Assembly: GCA_902799355.1 (NCBI GenBank)
Contig: CADCAG010000013.1
Location: forward strand, 1-56,121
Source: an uncultured Bacteroidales bacterium
GTDB lineage: Bacteria; Bacteroidota; Bacteroidia; Bacteroidales; Bacteroidaceae
Direction of reading: 5' to 3'
DNA length: 56,121 bases
Position numbers and translations under genes: made by a program. Below are positions 27,679-35,799 of the stretch, one piece after another. The stretch's first letter is position 1; each line of letters opens with the position of its first letter. Below the pieces are notes generated by a model. It did no database searches, was not told the DNA's origin, and saw only the letters and a program-made list of their open reading frames with translations.

Positions 27679-28152
27679 TTAACTTTCAGCGCTAGCATCC
27701 TCGCCCATCAGCTCTTCTAAGGCTTTGCCAAATTCCTCTGGGTTCATCTGAGACTGCTCGGCCTTGGCATTGCTCCAGATCTCTATGGTGTCGCCCATGC
27801 CTACGAACTTCACATCTTGGTCGATGTCAGCCATGCGCAGATAACGCTTGGGCACTAGGAATCGGCCATTACCGTCGAGCGTCAGCACTTCTACCTCGCT
27901 GACGAATTGACGGAACACCTGCTGGTGTTGTTTGTTCCAACGGTTCAGACGTTGGCGCAAAGCATCCATCTGCTCATTCCATACATTTTCAGGATAGAGT
28001 ACCAGGCAAGGCTGGAAGACATCCTTGCGCAATACCAGACGCACATCAGTAGTGCCATTGCTGCCAGCCTGCAGTATTTTGCGGAATACAGCAGGTAGGA
28101 AGGCACGGCCTTTGGCGTCCATTTTTGCCTCTATGTTACCTAAAAATCGCAT
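27679..28152 (-). CDS. mraZ: Transcriptional regulator MraZ, first gene of the dcw cluster
   Basis: MraZ is a DNA-binding ring protein that represses its own dcw promoter. The 157-residue product begins MRFLGNIEAKMDAKGRAFLP, the first of two SpoVT-AbrB-like halves; the second reads VEVLTLDGNGRFLVPKRYL. A DxxGR motif appears in each. The acidic C-terminal tail EELMGEDASAES extends beyond the E. coli length. Three direct repeats matching the MraZ site pattern lie just upstream at 28201-28230, so autoregulation is likely. Confidence 0.97.
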   Translation of the reverse strand: MRFLGNIEAKMDAKGRAFLPAVFRKILQAGSNGTTDVRLVLRKDVFQPCLVLYPENVWNEQMDALRQRLNRWNKQHQQVFRQFVSEVEVLTLDGNGRFLVPKRYLRMADIDQDVKFVGMGDTIEIWSNAKAEQSQMNPEEFGKALEELMGEDASAES

Positions 28153-28183
28153 GCGTACTTATATAAAAAACTAGTTTCGGATG

Positions 28184-28191
28184 CAAAGGTA
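28184..28191 (-). promoter_or_regulatory. -7 box of the dcw (mraZ) promoter
   Basis: Complement of 28184-28191 reads TACCTTTG, a consensus -7 element, giving a leader of about 25 bases before mraZ. No TTTG box stands at the -33 position; that place is taken by the MraZ repeats. Confidence 0.65.
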
Positions 28192-28200
28192 TACATTTTC

Positions 28201-28230
28201 CTCCACATTCCCCCACTTTTCCCCACTTTT
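28201..28230 (-). promoter_or_regulatory. MraZ operator: three 10-bp direct repeats
   Basis: Along the operon strand AAAAGTGGGG, AAAAGTGGGG and GAATGTGGAG stand in tandem with an exact 10-base period. Known MraZ sites are TGGG- or GTG-containing direct repeats spaced at one helical turn. The array spans the -33 region, as expected for repression. Confidence 0.82.
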
Positions 28231-28341
28231 TTTGAGTGAAAAGATGCAAAAGATTGCTTATTTGCGCAAATTTTCTTTAAAAGTGCAGTTTTTAGAACAT
28301 TTTTCCGTATATTTGCATGCCGTTTGTACTAACAGAGAGAA

Positions 28342-29166
28342 ATGGGACAGATTACAGAGAAGACAATCGACATCGATGGTATCCTGAAAAACAAGATGGG
28401 GAATAAAGCCAAATGGCTTCCTCGTCCTCTAGTGGCGTGGTTGAAGCGCATCGCTCATCAGGACCAGGTCAACGCCTTTCTCTGGGAGTCGCGTGACAAG
28501 GTGGGGACACCCTGGCTGGAGGCCTGTGTGGACTACTTGCAGATGACGCTGGAAATCGAGGGCAAGGAGAACCTGCCTGACCCTGCTGACGGACGCCTGT
28601 ACACCTTTGTCTCCAATCATCCTTTGGGTGGGGAAGACGGGGTAGCTCTGGGGGCACTTATCGGACGCCATTACGACTCGCGTTTCCGCTATCTGGTCAA
28701 CGACCTGCTCATGTACTTACCAGGTCTGGCACCATTGTGCATCCCTATCAACAAGACAGGCAAGGCTAGTCGTAGCTTCCCCGCTATGGTGGAGGCAGGT
28801 TTTCAGAGCGATAACCACATGCTCATGTTCCCTGCAGGACTCTGCTCACGTCGTCACAACGGAGTGATCCGTGACATTGCGTGGAAGAAAACCTTCATTG
28901 CCAAGAGCGTAGAATATCAGCGTGATGTGGTACCTATCCATTTCGGTGGACAGAACTCTAGCTTCTTCTATCGCCTGGCAAACTTCTCCGACCGTTTCTT
29001 GCCCTTCAATCTGGCCATGCTCTTTTTGGTCGATGAGATGTATAAGAATGTGGGAAAGACCTTCCGTGTCGCCATCGGTAAACCCATTCCCTGGCAGACC
29101 TTCGACAAGAGTAAAAGCCCGATGGAATGGGCAAAATATGTGCAAGACATCGTCTATAACCTATAA
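28342..29166 (+). CDS. glsA: PlsC-like O-acyltransferase, probable glycine-lipid GlsA
   Basis: The 274-residue product is a lysophospholipid-type acyltransferase with NHPLGGEDGVAL (the HPLGGxDG variant of the catalytic HX4D box), LCIPINKTGKASRSF, a MFPAGLCSRRHNG block equivalent to the PEGTRS motif, and VVPIHFGG. In Bacteroides thetaiotaomicron adjacent genes glsB and glsA make N-acyl glycine and then O-acylate its 3-hydroxy chain to give glycine lipids; the neighbour here is a GlsB-like protein, so the same path is inferred. It has its own -7 box (TATATTTG, 28308-28315) diverging from the dcw promoter. Confidence 0.8.
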   Translation: MGQITEKTIDIDGILKNKMGNKAKWLPRPLVAWLKRIAHQDQVNAFLWESRDKVGTPWLEACVDYLQMTLEIEGKENLPDPADGRLYTFVSNHPLGGEDGVALGALIGRHYDSRFRYLVNDLLMYLPGLAPLCIPINKTGKASRSFPAMVEAGFQSDNHMLMFPAGLCSRRHNGVIRDIAWKKTFIAKSVEYQRDVVPIHFGGQNSSFFYRLANFSDRFLPFNLAMLFLVDEMYKNVGKTFRVAIGKPIPWQTFDKSKSPMEWAKYVQDIVYNL

Positions 29167-29180
29167 AACCCTATAACCCA
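29153..29180 (+). repeat. CTATAACC-type repeat at the glsA-glsB junction
   Basis: The junction reads CTATAACCTATAAAACCC and then TATAACCC: three degenerate copies of CTATAACC. The glsA stop codon TAA is in the second copy. Confidence 0.45.
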
Positions 29181-29189
29181 GACACACCA

Positions 29190-30182
29190 ATGGAACAACC
29201 GATTATCCAGCCCATTTCCAAGGATGTACTCAAAAGCGAGCTCACTCCTGACAAGCAGTTGCGCTTGACCAACAAGAGCAACAACGAGATTTATATCGTT
29301 ACAGCTCATAATGCACCTAACGTGATGCAAGAGATTGGTCGACTGCGCGAGATTGCGTTCCGCGAAGCAGGCGGTGGTACTGGCAAGGAGGTAGACATCG
29401 ACGAGTTCGACATCTGCGAGAACTGCTATAAGCAGCTTATCGTATGGAATCCTGAGGAGGAGGAGATAATCGGAGGATATCGTTATTTGCTGGGTACTGA
29501 CTGGGAGTACGACGAGAAGGGACAACCGAAGTTGGCCACCAGTCACATGTTCCATTTCTCAGAGAAATTCCTCAAGGAGTATGCACCCTATACGGTGGAG
29601 TTGGGGCGTTCGTTTGTGGCATTACCCTATCAGTCATCACGTATGGGTGCCAAGAGTCTCTTTGCACTCGACAACCTATGGGATGGTCTGGGTGCGTTGA
29701 CAGTCATTCGTCCTAATGTGAAATACTACTTTGGAAAGATGACCATGTACCCCAGCTACATACGCAAGGGACGTGACATGATTCTCTACTTCCTGAAAAA
29801 GCATTTTGATGACAAGGAGAATCTCATTATCCCGATGAAACCGCTCGAAATTGAGACTAATCCAACGGAACTGGAAGCACTCTTCTGTGGTAAGGACTTT
29901 AAGGAAGACTATAAGATTCTGAATGGCGAAATCCGTAAGTTGGGCTATAACATCCCACCATTGGTCAATGCCTATATGGGTCTGTCGCCCACGATGAAAC
30001 TCTTTGGCACCGCAATCAACTATGGTTTCGGAGACGTAGAAGAGACGGGTATCCTTATCGCTGTCGACGAGATTTTCGAAGAGAAGCGCAAACGTCACAT
30101 CGATTCGTTCATCCAGGAGCATCATGACGAACTGAAGCTGACCTCTGGTGCTAATAAAATCATCTACAAAGATAAGGATTGA
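29190..30182 (+). CDS. glsB: OlsB/GlsB-like N-acyltransferase
   Basis: The 330-residue protein belongs to the GNAT-related ornithine/glycine-lipid N-acyltransferases. It shows a REIAFREAGGGTGKEVDIDE segment near residue 60 and IIGGYRYLLG, then VELGRSFVALPYQ and an extended C-terminal half with GLGALTVIRPNVKYYFGKM. In Bacteroides the GlsB enzyme transfers a 3-hydroxy-acyl chain from acyl carrier protein to glycine. The upstream PlsC-like gene would add the second chain. The 23-base gap to that gene is made of a degenerate CTATAACC repeat overlapping its stop. Function is inferred from family and pairing. Confidence 0.8.
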   Translation: MEQPIIQPISKDVLKSELTPDKQLRLTNKSNNEIYIVTAHNAPNVMQEIGRLREIAFREAGGGTGKEVDIDEFDICENCYKQLIVWNPEEEEIIGGYRYLLGTDWEYDEKGQPKLATSHMFHFSEKFLKEYAPYTVELGRSFVALPYQSSRMGAKSLFALDNLWDGLGALTVIRPNVKYYFGKMTMYPSYIRKGRDMILYFLKKHFDDKENLIIPMKPLEIETNPTELEALFCGKDFKEDYKILNGEIRKLGYNIPPLVNAYMGLSPTMKLFGTAINYGFGDVEETGILIAVDEIFEEKRKRHIDSFIQEHHDELKLTSGANKIIYKDKD

Positions 30183-30189
30183 AAGTAGG

Positions 30190-31053
30190 ATGAAATACTA
30201 CTATAAAGTTGCTGAACATGTCTTCTCGGTAGAGTTACCAAACGGATGTTCTATTCTCGATGAAATGGGGCAATATACTCCATTTGTAACAGATGAGGCA
30301 GCTCAGGTTATATTCTCCTTACGCGTTGTAAACAAGGAGCATTTTCCACAGACTGACGACATCACTACAGAGATGAATCAGGACGATGATGGCTCACAGA
30401 TTCTGGCAGGCAGTCTTCATGGACAACCCTACTTTGAGTTCCAGCTATGGGGACGCTGTGCAGCACGTATGATTACTGACAACAACTATCACCAGGCTGA
30501 CGTCCTATTGGTTGACGAGCCCCTTTTTGGCATCAATAATGCATTGATGGTGATGTATGCGTTGTCTACAGCTAATCTACAGACCGCGTTGTTCCATTCC
30601 TCAGTGGTCAGCTGTGCTGGTTACGGTTATATGTTCCTGGGTAAGAGCGGTACTGGTAAGAGTACGCATTCTAGCTTGTGGCTCAAGCATATCAGTGGTA
30701 CAGAACTTGTTAACGATGACAACCCCGTAGTGCGCCGAATGCCCGATGGATTCTATGTTTTTGGCTCTCCATGGAGTGGAAAGACACCCTGCTACCGTAA
30801 CATCCGCTATCCATTGGGAGCAGTGGTACAGCTGAGTCAGGCACCTTATAATAAGATACAACGCTTGCGCCCATTGGCAGCCTATGCCGCATTGGTTCCC
30901 TCTATCTCTGGCAAACGCTGGGACAAGCAGGTTGCTGAAGGATTGCACCAGACGGAGGACCTGATGGCTGGTGAGGTTGCTGTATGGCATCTGGAATGTC
31001 TGCCCGATGAGGGTGCTGCACGCCTTTGTTCTGAAACGATAAGAAAAGCATGA
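30190..31053 (+). CDS. HprK-like P-loop kinase of a peptide-tailoring-type cassette
   Basis: The ATG at 30190 gives a 287-residue protein (an earlier start at 30148 would overlap glsB). It resembles the HPr-kinase-related ATPases found beside PqqD-like proteins, such as the kinases of some lasso-peptide clusters. The P-loop FLGKSGTGKSTHSSLW lies near residue 150, followed by LVNDDNPVVRRM and FGSPWSGKTPCYRN, the HprK core. The N-terminal 130 residues are a separate beta-rich domain. The substrate is unknown. It overlaps the next gene by 4 bases, forming a tight run of kinase, peptidase, PqqD and ABC exporter. Confidence 0.75.
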   Translation: MKYYYKVAEHVFSVELPNGCSILDEMGQYTPFVTDEAAQVIFSLRVVNKEHFPQTDDITTEMNQDDDGSQILAGSLHGQPYFEFQLWGRCAARMITDNNYHQADVLLVDEPLFGINNALMVMYALSTANLQTALFHSSVVSCAGYGYMFLGKSGTGKSTHSSLWLKHISGTELVNDDNPVVRRMPDGFYVFGSPWSGKTPCYRNIRYPLGAVVQLSQAPYNKIQRLRPLAAYAALVPSISGKRWDKQVAEGLHQTEDLMAGEVAVWHLECLPDEGAARLCSETIRKA

Positions 31054-31505
31054 CGACTTCTCCATCCGATAACGAGATTATCCAGAGTGCCATCAAACTG
31101 GTGCAGGAGGGGTTGCGTGTTACCTTTCCTGTTAAGGGCTATAGCATGCTACCTTTTATCATCGGCAGTAAGGAGAGTGTAGATCTTGTGAAACCGGAGA
31201 ACCTACAGGTGGGACATGTCGTACTGGCGTGGGTAGAAGGTTGTCGCTATGTGGTACACCGCATTATTGAAATCAATGGTAATCAGGTGGTACTCATGGG
31301 CGATGGAAACATAGCGGGTGTAGAGCACTGTCGACTGGACGAAGTGGCCGCACTGGCCATCAATGTGGTGACGCCCAAGGGCAAACATCATCCGCTCTAT
31401 TCTCCCTGGCGTGTCAGAGCCAGCCGTCTGTGGTGGCGTCTGCTGCCCATCCGTCGCTGGATATTGGCCATCTATCGTCGGACTTGGCTGAAAATAATGT
31501 CGTAA
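31050..31505 (+). CDS. S24/S26-type signal-peptidase-like protein
   Basis: This 151-residue protein has the S26 signal-peptidase core: VKGYSMLPFI with the catalytic serine box (SM-P), then the beta strands VVLAWVEG and YVVHRIIEI, and QVVLMGDGN. A basic C-terminal stretch (RVRASRLWWRLLPIRRWIL) is amphipathic and may attach to the membrane. The usual lysine of the S26 dyad is not obvious; the R in VVHRI occupies the box where type I peptidases often keep it. It probably processes a peptide or protein linked to the adjoining ABC transporter, but no precursor gene is visible. Confidence 0.7.
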   Translation: MTTSPSDNEIIQSAIKLVQEGLRVTFPVKGYSMLPFIIGSKESVDLVKPENLQVGHVVLAWVEGCRYVVHRIIEINGNQVVLMGDGNIAGVEHCRLDEVAALAINVVTPKGKHHPLYSPWRVRASRLWWRLLPIRRWILAIYRRTWLKIMS

Positions 31506-31539
31506 TCTCGAAACATCGTAACATCGAAATATCGAAAAA
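31500..31539 (+). repeat. Octamer array at the peptidase-pqqD junction
   Basis: TCGTAATC, TCGAAACA, TCGTAACA, TCGAAATA, TCGAAAAA: five units of period 8. The stop codon of the peptidase gene is inside the first unit. The unit is a rotation of the one between ftsA and ftsZ. Confidence 0.78.
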
Positions 31540-31548
31540 TAATAAAAT

Positions 31549-31821
31549 ATGAAACAGAAAGAAGGATTTGTATTACGCACAGTCTGTGGCGAACATGTGA
31601 TAGTTGGCGAAGGCCTGGGTACCATTGACTTTGGCAAGCTCATCAGTCTCAACGAGACAGCAGCATGGCTGTGGGGAAAAGCCGGTGAAATGGGCGATTT
31701 TACGATAGACAATCTCGCTGAAGCACTCTGCGAAGAGTATGACGTTGATGCTCAGCAGGCCCACGACGATGTCGAGAAGATGGTACGTCAGTGGCAGGAA
31801 ATCGGCATCATAGAAAGCTAA
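31549..31821 (+). CDS. PqqD-like (RiPP recognition element) protein
   Basis: The 90-residue protein has the PqqD fold signature: an N-terminal beta hairpin (GFVLRTVCGEHVIVGEG), the ISLNETAAWLWG helix start, a middle helix and a winged-helix-like end with LCEEYDVDAQQAHDDVEKMV and WQEIGIIES. PqqD-like domains bind leader peptides in ribosomal peptide maturation. The neighbours (HprK-like kinase, S26-like peptidase, ABC exporter) fit this, but no cyclase, asparagine synthetase or precursor is present. It is close in size to PqqD (about 90). Confidence 0.82.
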   Translation: MKQKEGFVLRTVCGEHVIVGEGLGTIDFGKLISLNETAAWLWGKAGEMGDFTIDNLAEALCEEYDVDAQQAHDDVEKMVRQWQEIGIIES

Positions 31822-31843
31822 CAGTTTGTAGTTAATAGCCCAC
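31816..31843 (+). repeat. Heptamer array at the pqqD-ABC junction
   Basis: AGCTAAC, AGTTTGT, AGTTAAT, AGCCCAC: four degenerate units of period 7 whose first unit contains the stop codon of the PqqD-like gene. Confidence 0.5.
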
Positions 31844-31846
31844 AAC

Positions 31847-33478
31847 ATGCGCTACGTCCTCTGGATTATCCGTAACATGGTGGGTATCAGGTGGAACACC
31901 TTGATACGCATCGTGGTAGGCATCACACAAGTGATGCTAGGACTCGTGATGATCTGGTTTAGCAAACAGTTTATTGATGTCACCATCCGGACGGGTACTG
32001 ATCAGGACGTAATCAATATGGTGGCGTTGCTCATCTCGTTGGTGGTAACGGCTATCTTACTGCGTCAGCTCTACTATTATCTGACTACCAAGGCCAATAC
32101 GCATCAATCGAACACCATTCGTCTACGCGTATTCAGCAGCCTGTTCCGTCGTCAGATGTATGAAGACCAGCTACATTCAGGCGATGTCACCTCCCGACTC
32201 TCAAAGGATATCGATACCGTGGCTGATGTCACCACGTCGCTGCTTCCGCAGTTTATCGTCACGGGTGTACAGCTAGCGGGCGCGTTCCTATTAATGTACT
32301 CCATGGATGCTCGACTGGCGCTGGCACTGCTGCTCGTTACACCGTTCGTGGTAGCTTTCGGCAAACTCTTTGCCCACCGCCTGCGCAACATGACGCTCGA
32401 CATCCGCCAACAGGAGAGCACCATCCAGATGCAGGTGCAGGAGAGCATGGAACATAATGCTGTGCTACGCTCGTTAGGCAGTGAACAGTGGGTAACAGGA
32501 CGACTCAGCGATATGCAAGACCAGCTGATGGGACGTGTCCTGCGTCGCACACGTTTCACCGTCATCTCGCGTCTTATTCTGGCTTTTACCTTCAGCTTGG
32601 GCTATCTCATCGCTTTTATCTGGGGCGGTCTGCAGTTGCGTGCAGGCGTTATCACCTTTGGTGTCATGACATCGTTCCTCCAGTTGGTAGGCCAGATTCA
32701 GCATCCTATCCTCAACATGCTCAGCATGATGCCACAATTCTTCTATGCTACGGCGAGCATCGACCGTCTGGAAGAGCTGACGAAAACCTCAGAGGCCACC
32801 ATAGCCGCTAAGCAGCATGAGATACCCGGACCTATTGGTATCTCAGCGCATGATATTAGTTTTACCTATGCCACAGGTGACCGTGAGGTACTCCATCATT
32901 TCTCTCACGACTTCCTGCCTAGTAGCAAGACGGCTATCATGGGAGCGACGGGTATCGGCAAGACCACGCTGTTCCGCTTGATGCTTGCTTTCATCAAGCC
33001 CAGTATCGGTGAAATCGTCCTTTTTGGTGCCGATAAGAAGCAGCATGCTGTCGACGAGCATACGCGAAAGCATTTCGTTTTCGTACCTCAAGGCAACACT
33101 CTGATGAGCGGTTCTGTGCGCTACAATCTACAGCTGGCACGTCCAATGGCTACTGACGACGAGCTGCGCCAAGTGCTCCATGTGGCAATGGCCGACTTCG
33201 TCTATAACCTGCCCAACGGCATTGACACCCAACTGGGTGAACGAGGTATCGGACTCAGTGAAGGCCAGGCTCAGCGTATCGCCATTGCTCGCGGCTTGTT
33301 ACGTCCTGGCGGCATCCTGTTGCTTGACGAAATAAGCTCGTCACTTGACGAACAGACCGAGCACGAACTCTTCCGTCGCCTCTTCGAATACTGTCACGAC
33401 AAGACGATGATTTTCATTACGCACCGTCCTGCCGTCAGTCAGCTTTGTGACGCCGTCATCCGTTTGGAAGAGGCATAA
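31847..33478 (+). CDS. ABC exporter, fused membrane and ATPase domains
   Basis: A 543-residue half transporter of the ABCB type. About six membrane helices occupy residues 1-310; the nucleotide domain follows with Walker A GATGIGKTTLFRLM, signature LSEGQAQRIAIARG (LSEGQ in place of LSGGQ), Walker B ILLLDEISSSLDEQ and the switch histidine in FITHRP. There is no C39 peptidase domain, consistent with a separate S26-like peptidase in the same operon. It likely exports a peptide or lipid as a homodimer; the cargo is unknown. The stop is 6 bases from the convergent GH31 gene. Confidence 0.9.
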   Translation: MRYVLWIIRNMVGIRWNTLIRIVVGITQVMLGLVMIWFSKQFIDVTIRTGTDQDVINMVALLISLVVTAILLRQLYYYLTTKANTHQSNTIRLRVFSSLFRRQMYEDQLHSGDVTSRLSKDIDTVADVTTSLLPQFIVTGVQLAGAFLLMYSMDARLALALLLVTPFVVAFGKLFAHRLRNMTLDIRQQESTIQMQVQESMEHNAVLRSLGSEQWVTGRLSDMQDQLMGRVLRRTRFTVISRLILAFTFSLGYLIAFIWGGLQLRAGVITFGVMTSFLQLVGQIQHPILNMLSMMPQFFYATASIDRLEELTKTSEATIAAKQHEIPGPIGISAHDISFTYATGDREVLHHFSHDFLPSSKTAIMGATGIGKTTLFRLMLAFIKPSIGEIVLFGADKKQHAVDEHTRKHFVFVPQGNTLMSGSVRYNLQLARPMATDDELRQVLHVAMADFVYNLPNGIDTQLGERGIGLSEGQAQRIAIARGLLRPGGILLLDEISSSLDEQTEHELFRRLFEYCHDKTMIFITHRPAVSQLCDAVIRLEEA

Positions 33479-33484
33479 CCTATT

Positions 33485-35653
33485 TTACTGTTCCAGTTCG
33501 AAGACCGGAATGAAGGTTTTGTCAATCTGTGTGGTAACGGTCTGTCCGCCTGCATAGTACTTGCCGGTATGGCGGTCGCGCCAGCGTCCACGGGTCTTGG
33601 GCAGATAGGTCTTCCACTCATTGGCGTCGGGCTCGGTGACAGGGCTGATGAGCAACTTGGGACCGAACATATACTCATACTTCTGGGCCAGTGCCTGTGG
33701 GTCGTCGGCAAAGTCGAACACCAGCGGACGCATCAGCGTATAACCTTCGGTGCTGACGCGACGGGCACACTCCTCGATATAGGGGCGCAGAGCCTCGCGC
33801 TCCTTGATACAGTTGGCAATGGTGGCTTGTGCCTCCTTGCCGTAGTTCCACGGCTCGGTATTACTCATATAGCCGTGTACACGCATCAGGGGCAGATAGA
33901 CCGACAGCTCTATCCAGCGCAGCATACGGTCGATATATGCCTGGTCATGATACTGATTTTGCGGACGGAAGAAACCTCCGGCATCGTAGGTCCACCAAGG
34001 CATACCGGCAGCTTGTACGCCCAGTCCTGCAGTAATCTGGCGACGCAGTGTCTCCCAGTCGTTGCCCACATCACCGCTCCATACGGCAGCACCATAGCGC
34101 TGGATGCCAGGATAGGCACAACGTGTCAGGATGAAGGGCTCCTGCTGACCGCATACCTTCAGACCCTCATAGACGGTCTTGTTGACGAGCAGGGGGAATA
34201 CGTTACGTACTGCATTACCACGCCAGCGGCCGTTGTTGACCATGCGTCCTGCCAGGTCGTCGTTCTCGGGTTCCGTAGCATCCTGCCACCACGCATCGAT
34301 GCCCAGCGGCACGAGACGCTCGGCAAAGTTCTTCCAGTAGGCAGCGGCAGCATCGGGATTGAAGAAGTCTATCCAGTCGGTATTAGGGATATAGTAGTTG
34401 CTGGCGAGCATCTGCTTGCCCACCTCTGAGCTCTTGTCAATCTTCGACCATACGCTGACCATGAAGCGAATGCCCATATGGTGCAGATAGTCGGTGAGTG
34501 CCTTGGGATCGGGGTAGTTGTCTTCATCGAAGCACATGGCATTCCATCCATATTTGCCCCAGTACTGCCAGTCTTGCACGAGCATGCCTACGGGGATGCG
34601 CTCCTTCTTGAAGCGGTTGGCGGTCTGCAGGATCTCGTCAGACGAGTGGAAGCGCTCACGGCAGTGGATATAGCCCAGCGCCCACGAGGGCATCGGGGCA
34701 CAGGGTCCTGTCAGCTCGCGATAGGTGGCGATGACTTCATCGGCAGAACCGATGAATACGGTATAGTCCACCTTGGCAGCTATGGGTGAGCGGAACGTCG
34801 TCTCGTCTTTCACCAGATGGTAGTAGAGCACGGGCTTGTCATCCTTGGTAAGTTCGGCAGAGACCTTGTGCTTGCCAGCTTTCAGATGCACGATAGCAGA
34901 GCTTGTTGGTGGCAGCCACAGGTTCTGCATGTCCATCACCTTCTTGCCGTCAATCTCCAAATCATGGCGACGAGCCATCTGCTGACCCACATCGAGCAGC
35001 AGGGAATAGTCGCCCTCTTTGGCTATCTGCAATTCAGCACTGAAGATGTTACGCTGGCGCACCTCCTTCTTGCCACCCTCGGTGGTGGTGATGTTGACCT
35101 CCTCACTCATACCTTCGCCATTACCTTTCTTCAGCGATACACTCTCGCTGCTGGGGTTAAACTCTGCCATGCCGTAGTTGTTCCACAGCACGCCATAACC
35201 CTTGCTCGACAGTACCATCGGCAGCGAAATCTGTGTGTTGACCTGTGTCAGACGGCGCGACAGTCCGCGCACATTGGTATAGCCGTCCTGGAACTGTCCC
35301 AGACCATAGAGGTATTCATCCTTGGGCGACACAAAGGTCATCGTGGCCTGCTCACCCTCCATGTCGTGGTGCGTGGCGGTAAAGACAACACGTCCCTGTT
35401 TATCCTTGACCTGCAACAACTGGCGCTTCTTGTCTATCTTTATACTGATGTCGTGCTGTGCCACCTCATCCTGGCGCACATAGCTCCAGTCGGGCAGTTG
35501 CTCGGGCAGTTTGCCACCCTCGTCATACTGGATGCGAACGGCATTACGTGCCACATACTTCACCGTCAGTTGTCCCTGTCCAAAGGGCACTGTCTCAGCC
35601 CACGAAAACTGCACTGCCACCATAGCTAGTGCAGAAAAAAATAGTCTTTTCAT
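33485..35653 (-). CDS. GH31 glycosidase, alpha-xylosidase/alpha-glucosidase type with PA14-like insert
   Basis: The ATG at 35653 starts a signal peptide (MKRLFFSALAMVAVQFSWAE) on a 722-residue secreted enzyme. Order: N-terminal beta-sandwich; an inserted PA14-like domain (FSAELQIAKEGDYSLLLD to VSAELTKDDKPVLYY); a (beta/alpha)8 catalytic domain with SWALGYIHCRERF, VDWQYWGKYGW-like QDWQYWG, the nucleophile in WWQDATEPEND near residue 450 and the acid/base in WSGDVGNDW near 525; then C-terminal beta domains. The inserted PA14 recalls the Bacteroides alpha-xylosidase BoGH31A. It is convergent with the ABC gene and diverges from the zinc-ribbon gene. Confidence 0.9.
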   Translation of the reverse strand: MKRLFFSALAMVAVQFSWAETVPFGQGQLTVKYVARNAVRIQYDEGGKLPEQLPDWSYVRQDEVAQHDISIKIDKKRQLLQVKDKQGRVVFTATHHDMEGEQATMTFVSPKDEYLYGLGQFQDGYTNVRGLSRRLTQVNTQISLPMVLSSKGYGVLWNNYGMAEFNPSSESVSLKKGNGEGMSEEVNITTTEGGKKEVRQRNIFSAELQIAKEGDYSLLLDVGQQMARRHDLEIDGKKVMDMQNLWLPPTSSAIVHLKAGKHKVSAELTKDDKPVLYYHLVKDETTFRSPIAAKVDYTVFIGSADEVIATYRELTGPCAPMPSWALGYIHCRERFHSSDEILQTANRFKKERIPVGMLVQDWQYWGKYGWNAMCFDEDNYPDPKALTDYLHHMGIRFMVSVWSKIDKSSEVGKQMLASNYYIPNTDWIDFFNPDAAAAYWKNFAERLVPLGIDAWWQDATEPENDDLAGRMVNNGRWRGNAVRNVFPLLVNKTVYEGLKVCGQQEPFILTRCAYPGIQRYGAAVWSGDVGNDWETLRRQITAGLGVQAAGMPWWTYDAGGFFRPQNQYHDQAYIDRMLRWIELSVYLPLMRVHGYMSNTEPWNYGKEAQATIANCIKEREALRPYIEECARRVSTEGYTLMRPLVFDFADDPQALAQKYEYMFGPKLLISPVTEPDANEWKTYLPKTRGRWRDRHTGKYYAGGQTVTTQIDKTFIPVFELEQ

Positions 35654-35677
35654 ATTGCAATAAGTTAGTTTCTGGTG

Positions 35678-35685
35678 CAAAAGTA
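35678..35685 (-). promoter_or_regulatory. -7 box of the GH31 gene
   Basis: Complement of 35678-35685 reads TACTTTTG; an AT-rich region with TTGATTG lies about 20 bases further upstream. Leader of about 20-25 bases. Confidence 0.5.
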
Positions 35686-35769
35686 CTAAATATTCCCCTT
35701 TTTTAGCAATCAATTCGTAAAAAAACGATTTTTTTTAGGAATGGAGCGGCGTATTCTCTTTTTTTTTAC

Positions 35770-35777
35770 TATATTTG
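35770..35777 (+). promoter_or_regulatory. -7 box of the five-gene signalling operon
   Basis: TATATTTG at 35770-35777, 22 bases before the ATG at 35800, with no clear TTTG at -33. It faces away from the GH31 promoter across about 85 bases. Confidence 0.5.
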
Positions 35778-35799
35778 CACCATGTAACTAAAGACGACT

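Noticed and set aside
30190-33478. Complete lasso-peptide cluster
   Set aside because: No asparagine-synthetase-like cyclase, transglutaminase-like protease or precursor is found, only PqqD-, kinase-, S26- and ABC-type genes.
34817-35629. Plus-strand frame of 270 codons opposite the GH31 gene
   Set aside because: Antisense shadow; the minus strand has signal peptide, domains and catalytic motifs of GH31.
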